NCBI GenBank assembly: GCA_044375415.1
Contig: JBILMS010000026.1
Coordinates: 1 to 43,660 of the forward strand
Direction: 5' to 3'
Source of the DNA: JAWXBG01 sp044375415
Lineage (GTDB): Bacteria; Bacteroidota; Bacteroidia; Flavobacteriales_D; Sanyastnellaceae
DNA: 43,660 nt
Each line of letters opens with the position of its first letter. Position 1 is the stretch's first letter. The notes beneath the pieces were generated by a model. The model worked only from the letters and a program-made list of their open reading frames with translations. It was not told the DNA's origin and made no database searches. Both the position numbers and the translations under genes were made by a program. Below are positions 41,551 to 43,660 of this stretch, one piece after another.

Positions 41551-43416
41551 ATGTGGCTCCCATCTAAAAATACACCGCGTTGGCTCATCTTTAGCATCGA
41601 TATGGTCATCGTGTGCTTGTCGTTTGTGATTGCTTATTTGGTGCGCTTCGAATTTGTAATTCCCCCGATTGAAATAGACCTCGCCATTCGTTTTTTCCCC
41701 ATTTTGTTGCTGGTGCGGGCTGCTTCTTTTGTGATGGGTAAGACCTATGCCGGAATAATTAGGTATACAAGCACACAAGACACGACCCGAATTTTTGTGG
41801 TGCTAACGGCCGGCTCCTTGTTTTTTGCGGGATTAAATCAAGTGAAGTATCATTTCTACGATCATCTTTATTTCATTCCGAATAGTATTATCATTCTCGA
41901 TTACCTCTTGACATTGTTCGCCATGGTGGTCAGCAGAATTACCATCAAAGTTCTTTATCTCGAATTAAAAACCCCGGATAAAGCGCACAAAAGGGCCATA
42001 ATTTTCGGAGCAGGGGAAGCGGGATTGATTACCAAACGCACACTGGATAGAGATCAACGAAGCGGAGTTGATGTATTTGCCTTTGTGGATGACGATAAAA
42101 ACAAAAGTGGAAAAAAACTAGAAGGGGCCGAAATATTTCCAGGTTCCAAACTCGAAGAATTACTTGCTTCCGGAAAAGTAGATGAAATGATTTTGGCCAT
42201 CAATCCTTTCCCCAAGGATAGGAAGGCGGAAATTATAAATCTAGGAATTCAATATAATGTTCGTGTATTAAACATTCCCCCCGTTCAACAATGGATAGGA
42301 GGAGAGCTCAGCGCCCGCCAGATTAGAGATGTGCGTATCGAAGACCTCCTGGGACGTGAGGCAATTCAACTAGACAGTGAAGCGGTATCCGCTCAAGTAT
42401 CGAATAAAGTAGTGCTTGTTACGGGTGCTGCAGGAAGTATAGGAAGTGAATTGGTTCGTCAACTTCTGCGATTGAATCCTTCTAAACTGGTAATACTCGA
42501 TCAAGCAGAAACTCCTCAATTCGAATTAGGAAATGAGGTTCTATCTCTTCCCGGACATTCTCGATGTGAATGGGTTATGGGTGACGTGCGTCAATATGAT
42601 CGCATGAAAAGAATGATGGAACATTTTCGTCCCAATGTAGTCTACCATGCCGCTGCCTATAAACATGTCCCCTTGATGGAAGACAATCCGAGTGAGGCAG
42701 TCTTGACGAATGTTCTGGGCACTCGAAACATGGTCGATTTGTCGGTATTAATGGGGGTCGAAAAATTTGTGCTAATTAGTACAGATAAAGCCGTCAATCC
42801 TACAAGTGTAATGGGCGCGACAAAAAGGGTGGGGGAGATTTATGCACAGGCAAAAAATCAAGAAGGAAAAACTAAGTTTATCACTACGCGCTTTGGAAAT
42901 GTCCTGGGTTCCAACGGTTCTGTTATTCCCATTTTCAAAAAACAAATAGAAGAGGGAGGCCCACTGACAGTTACCCATCCCGACGTGACCCGATTTTTCA
43001 TGACTATTCCGGAGGCCGTCCAGTTGGTATTGGAAGCAGGGGCCATGGGTCAAGGAGGAGAGATTTTCGCCTTTGATATGGGCAAGAGTGTTCGCATAAT
43101 GGATCTCGCTGAAAACATGATTAAACTTTCGGGTTTGGAAGTTGGAAGAGATATTGAGATTAAAGTGACGGGGATGCGTCCTGGAGAAAAACTCTTCGAA
43201 GAAGTTTTAGCAGATGAAGAGAATACCCTGCCAACTCACCACCCTAAAATTCTTCGAGCCAAAGTCCGTGAGTATGATCTCCCATCAGTGCTGCCCCAAA
43301 TTGATCAACTCATAGCCCTGTTCGAATCGCAGAACAATCAGGCGATCGTGGCCAAAATCAAAGAACTCGTCCCCGAATACAAGAGCAAAAATTCGATTTT
43401 CGAAAAGCTGGATTAA
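41551..43416 (+). CDS. CapD/FlaA1-type membrane nucleotide-sugar 4,6-dehydratase
   Basis: The 621-residue protein has four N-terminal membrane helices (about 10-130), a CoA-binding-like Rossmann domain (AIIFGAGEAGLITKR, about 148-162) and a short-chain dehydrogenase domain starting at VLVTGAAGSIGSELV (about 289-303). Further motifs are VYHAAAYKHVPLME, VLISTDKAVNPTSVMGATKR, where Met-Gly-Ala-Thr-Lys replaces the Tyr-x3-Lys dyad as in FlaA1/CapD/WbpM, and TRFGNVLGSNGSVIP. The family converts UDP-GlcNAc to a 4-keto-6-deoxy sugar for capsule, O-antigen or glycan synthesis. The gene is divergent from the amylase and opens what is probably a polysaccharide locus beyond the window. Confidence 0.95.
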   Translation: MWLPSKNTPRWLIFSIDMVIVCLSFVIAYLVRFEFVIPPIEIDLAIRFFPILLLVRAASFVMGKTYAGIIRYTSTQDTTRIFVVLTAGSLFFAGLNQVKYHFYDHLYFIPNSIIILDYLLTLFAMVVSRITIKVLYLELKTPDKAHKRAIIFGAGEAGLITKRTLDRDQRSGVDVFAFVDDDKNKSGKKLEGAEIFPGSKLEELLASGKVDEMILAINPFPKDRKAEIINLGIQYNVRVLNIPPVQQWIGGELSARQIRDVRIEDLLGREAIQLDSEAVSAQVSNKVVLVTGAAGSIGSELVRQLLRLNPSKLVILDQAETPQFELGNEVLSLPGHSRCEWVMGDVRQYDRMKRMMEHFRPNVVYHAAAYKHVPLMEDNPSEAVLTNVLGTRNMVDLSVLMGVEKFVLISTDKAVNPTSVMGATKRVGEIYAQAKNQEGKTKFITTRFGNVLGSNGSVIPIFKKQIEEGGPLTVTHPDVTRFFMTIPEAVQLVLEAGAMGQGGEIFAFDMGKSVRIMDLAENMIKLSGLEVGRDIEIKVTGMRPGEKLFEEVLADEENTLPTHHPKILRAKVREYDLPSVLPQIDQLIALFESQNNQAIVAKIKELVPEYKSKNSIFEKLD

Positions 43417-43519
43417 TGTACGCTCAAAATATTCTGTGAACCCTGAACCTTACTTGATCATTTCGTGAAAGGGTTCATTTCCATTGCTATCACACCCCGA
43501 CCAGTCAACCCTTCGACGC

Positions 43520-43534
43520 ACTCACTGCGTGAGT
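43520..43534. repeat. short palindrome in the spacer after the dehydratase gene
   Basis: ACTCAC-TGC-GTGAGT forms a 6-bp hairpin with a 3-base loop. It is preceded by AACCCTTCGACGC, a string often seen near intergenic repeats in this phylum. Confidence 0.35.
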
Positions 43535-43631
43535 TTGCAGCCAATGACAAGTTCTTGAATTGGTTTGAAAATGAACTATCTGGATTTCCCATATTTTCAA
43601 GAGCATACGTCTACGAAGGCCTCACCCTCCG

Positions 43632-43650
43632 CCCTCTCCAGAGGAGAGGG
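43632..43650. repeat. REP-like palindrome CCCTCTCC-AGA-GGAGAGGG
   Basis: A perfect 8-bp inverted repeat (43632-43639 and 43643-43650) with an AGA loop, set in CCTCACCCTCCG. Similar palindromes are scattered between genes in many Bacteroidota. It lies near the window edge, so the element may continue. Confidence 0.55.
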
Positions 43651-43660
43651 GGACGTTCAC

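Noticed and set aside
1..43660. CRISPR arrays, insertion sequences, prophage or integron
   Set aside because: No spaced direct repeats, no transposase or integrase motifs, no tRNA-associated attachment duplicate and no phage structural gene set were seen; the S74 domain alone is not evidence of phage.

Overview
The window is a chromosomal segment of a Bacteroidota bacterium, most likely of the Flavobacteriales type. The signs are a SusC/SusD pair, proteins with C-terminal type IX secretion (T9SS) sorting domains, a DUF2975/XRE pair, near absence of Shine-Dalgarno sequences, and many promoters of the Bacteroidota form TAnnTTTG with an upstream TTG. No integrase, transposase, phage block or CRISPR array was seen, so this looks like ordinary chromosome with a few decayed genes.

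Layout. 1-2139: a partial pRiA4b ORF-3-like protein with an acidic tail, an outer-membrane protein, a TPR membrane protein and a small unknown. 2282-6779: two overlapping CotH-kinase-like genes; the first is a lipoprotein fused to a beta-helix and a lamin-tail-like domain. 6798-8944: a NarL-type response regulator and a propeller-type histidine kinase that has lost most of its propeller and is frameshifted. 9088-11629: START-like protein, tRNA-Met, RNA-binding protein, ApaG and a sirtuin. 11656-14858: two translationally coupled paralogous beta-helix secreted proteins. 15067-17082: malate dehydrogenase, then DUF2975 plus XRE regulator. 17106-18500: ArsS and its AhpD-like companion (arsenosugar pathway). 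18742-22717: LOG protein, SGNH hydrolase, YaaA, FKBP isomerase and a small secreted protein. 22856-25628: metallophosphoesterase, the remnant of an S74-chaperone-type surface protein, and a T9SS cargo protein. 25788-28744: a second SGNH hydrolase and a LysM protein whose lytic-transglycosylase domain has lost its catalytic Glu. 28745-29488: no long gene, but a 33-residue membrane peptide, a folded inverted-repeat region and an orphan terminator. 29489-32561: DtxR-type regulator divergent from a TonB-dependent receptor, with a DtxR-like operator between them. 32590-41394: a compact alpha-glucan utilisation locus (GH13 amylase, SusC, SusD, DUF5004-like lipoprotein, two-module secreted protein). 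41551-43416: CapD-type nucleotide-sugar dehydratase.

How the genes work together. The glucan locus is the clearest system. A T9SS-secreted amylase cuts alpha-glucan at the surface, SusD captures the products, and SusC imports them with TonB energy. The same 17-bp GTGT-N7-ACAC element precedes both the amylase and susC, which suggests one regulator controls both. The beta-sandwich module at the amylase N terminus appears to recur twice in the last gene of the locus. A second theme is cell-wall and surface modification (SGNH hydrolases, LysM pseudo-transglycosylase, CotH pair, beta-helix proteins). A third is metal handling (DtxR and receptor; ArsS). Two genes, the kinase and the S74 protein, each kept their two ends but lost the middle and the reading frame.
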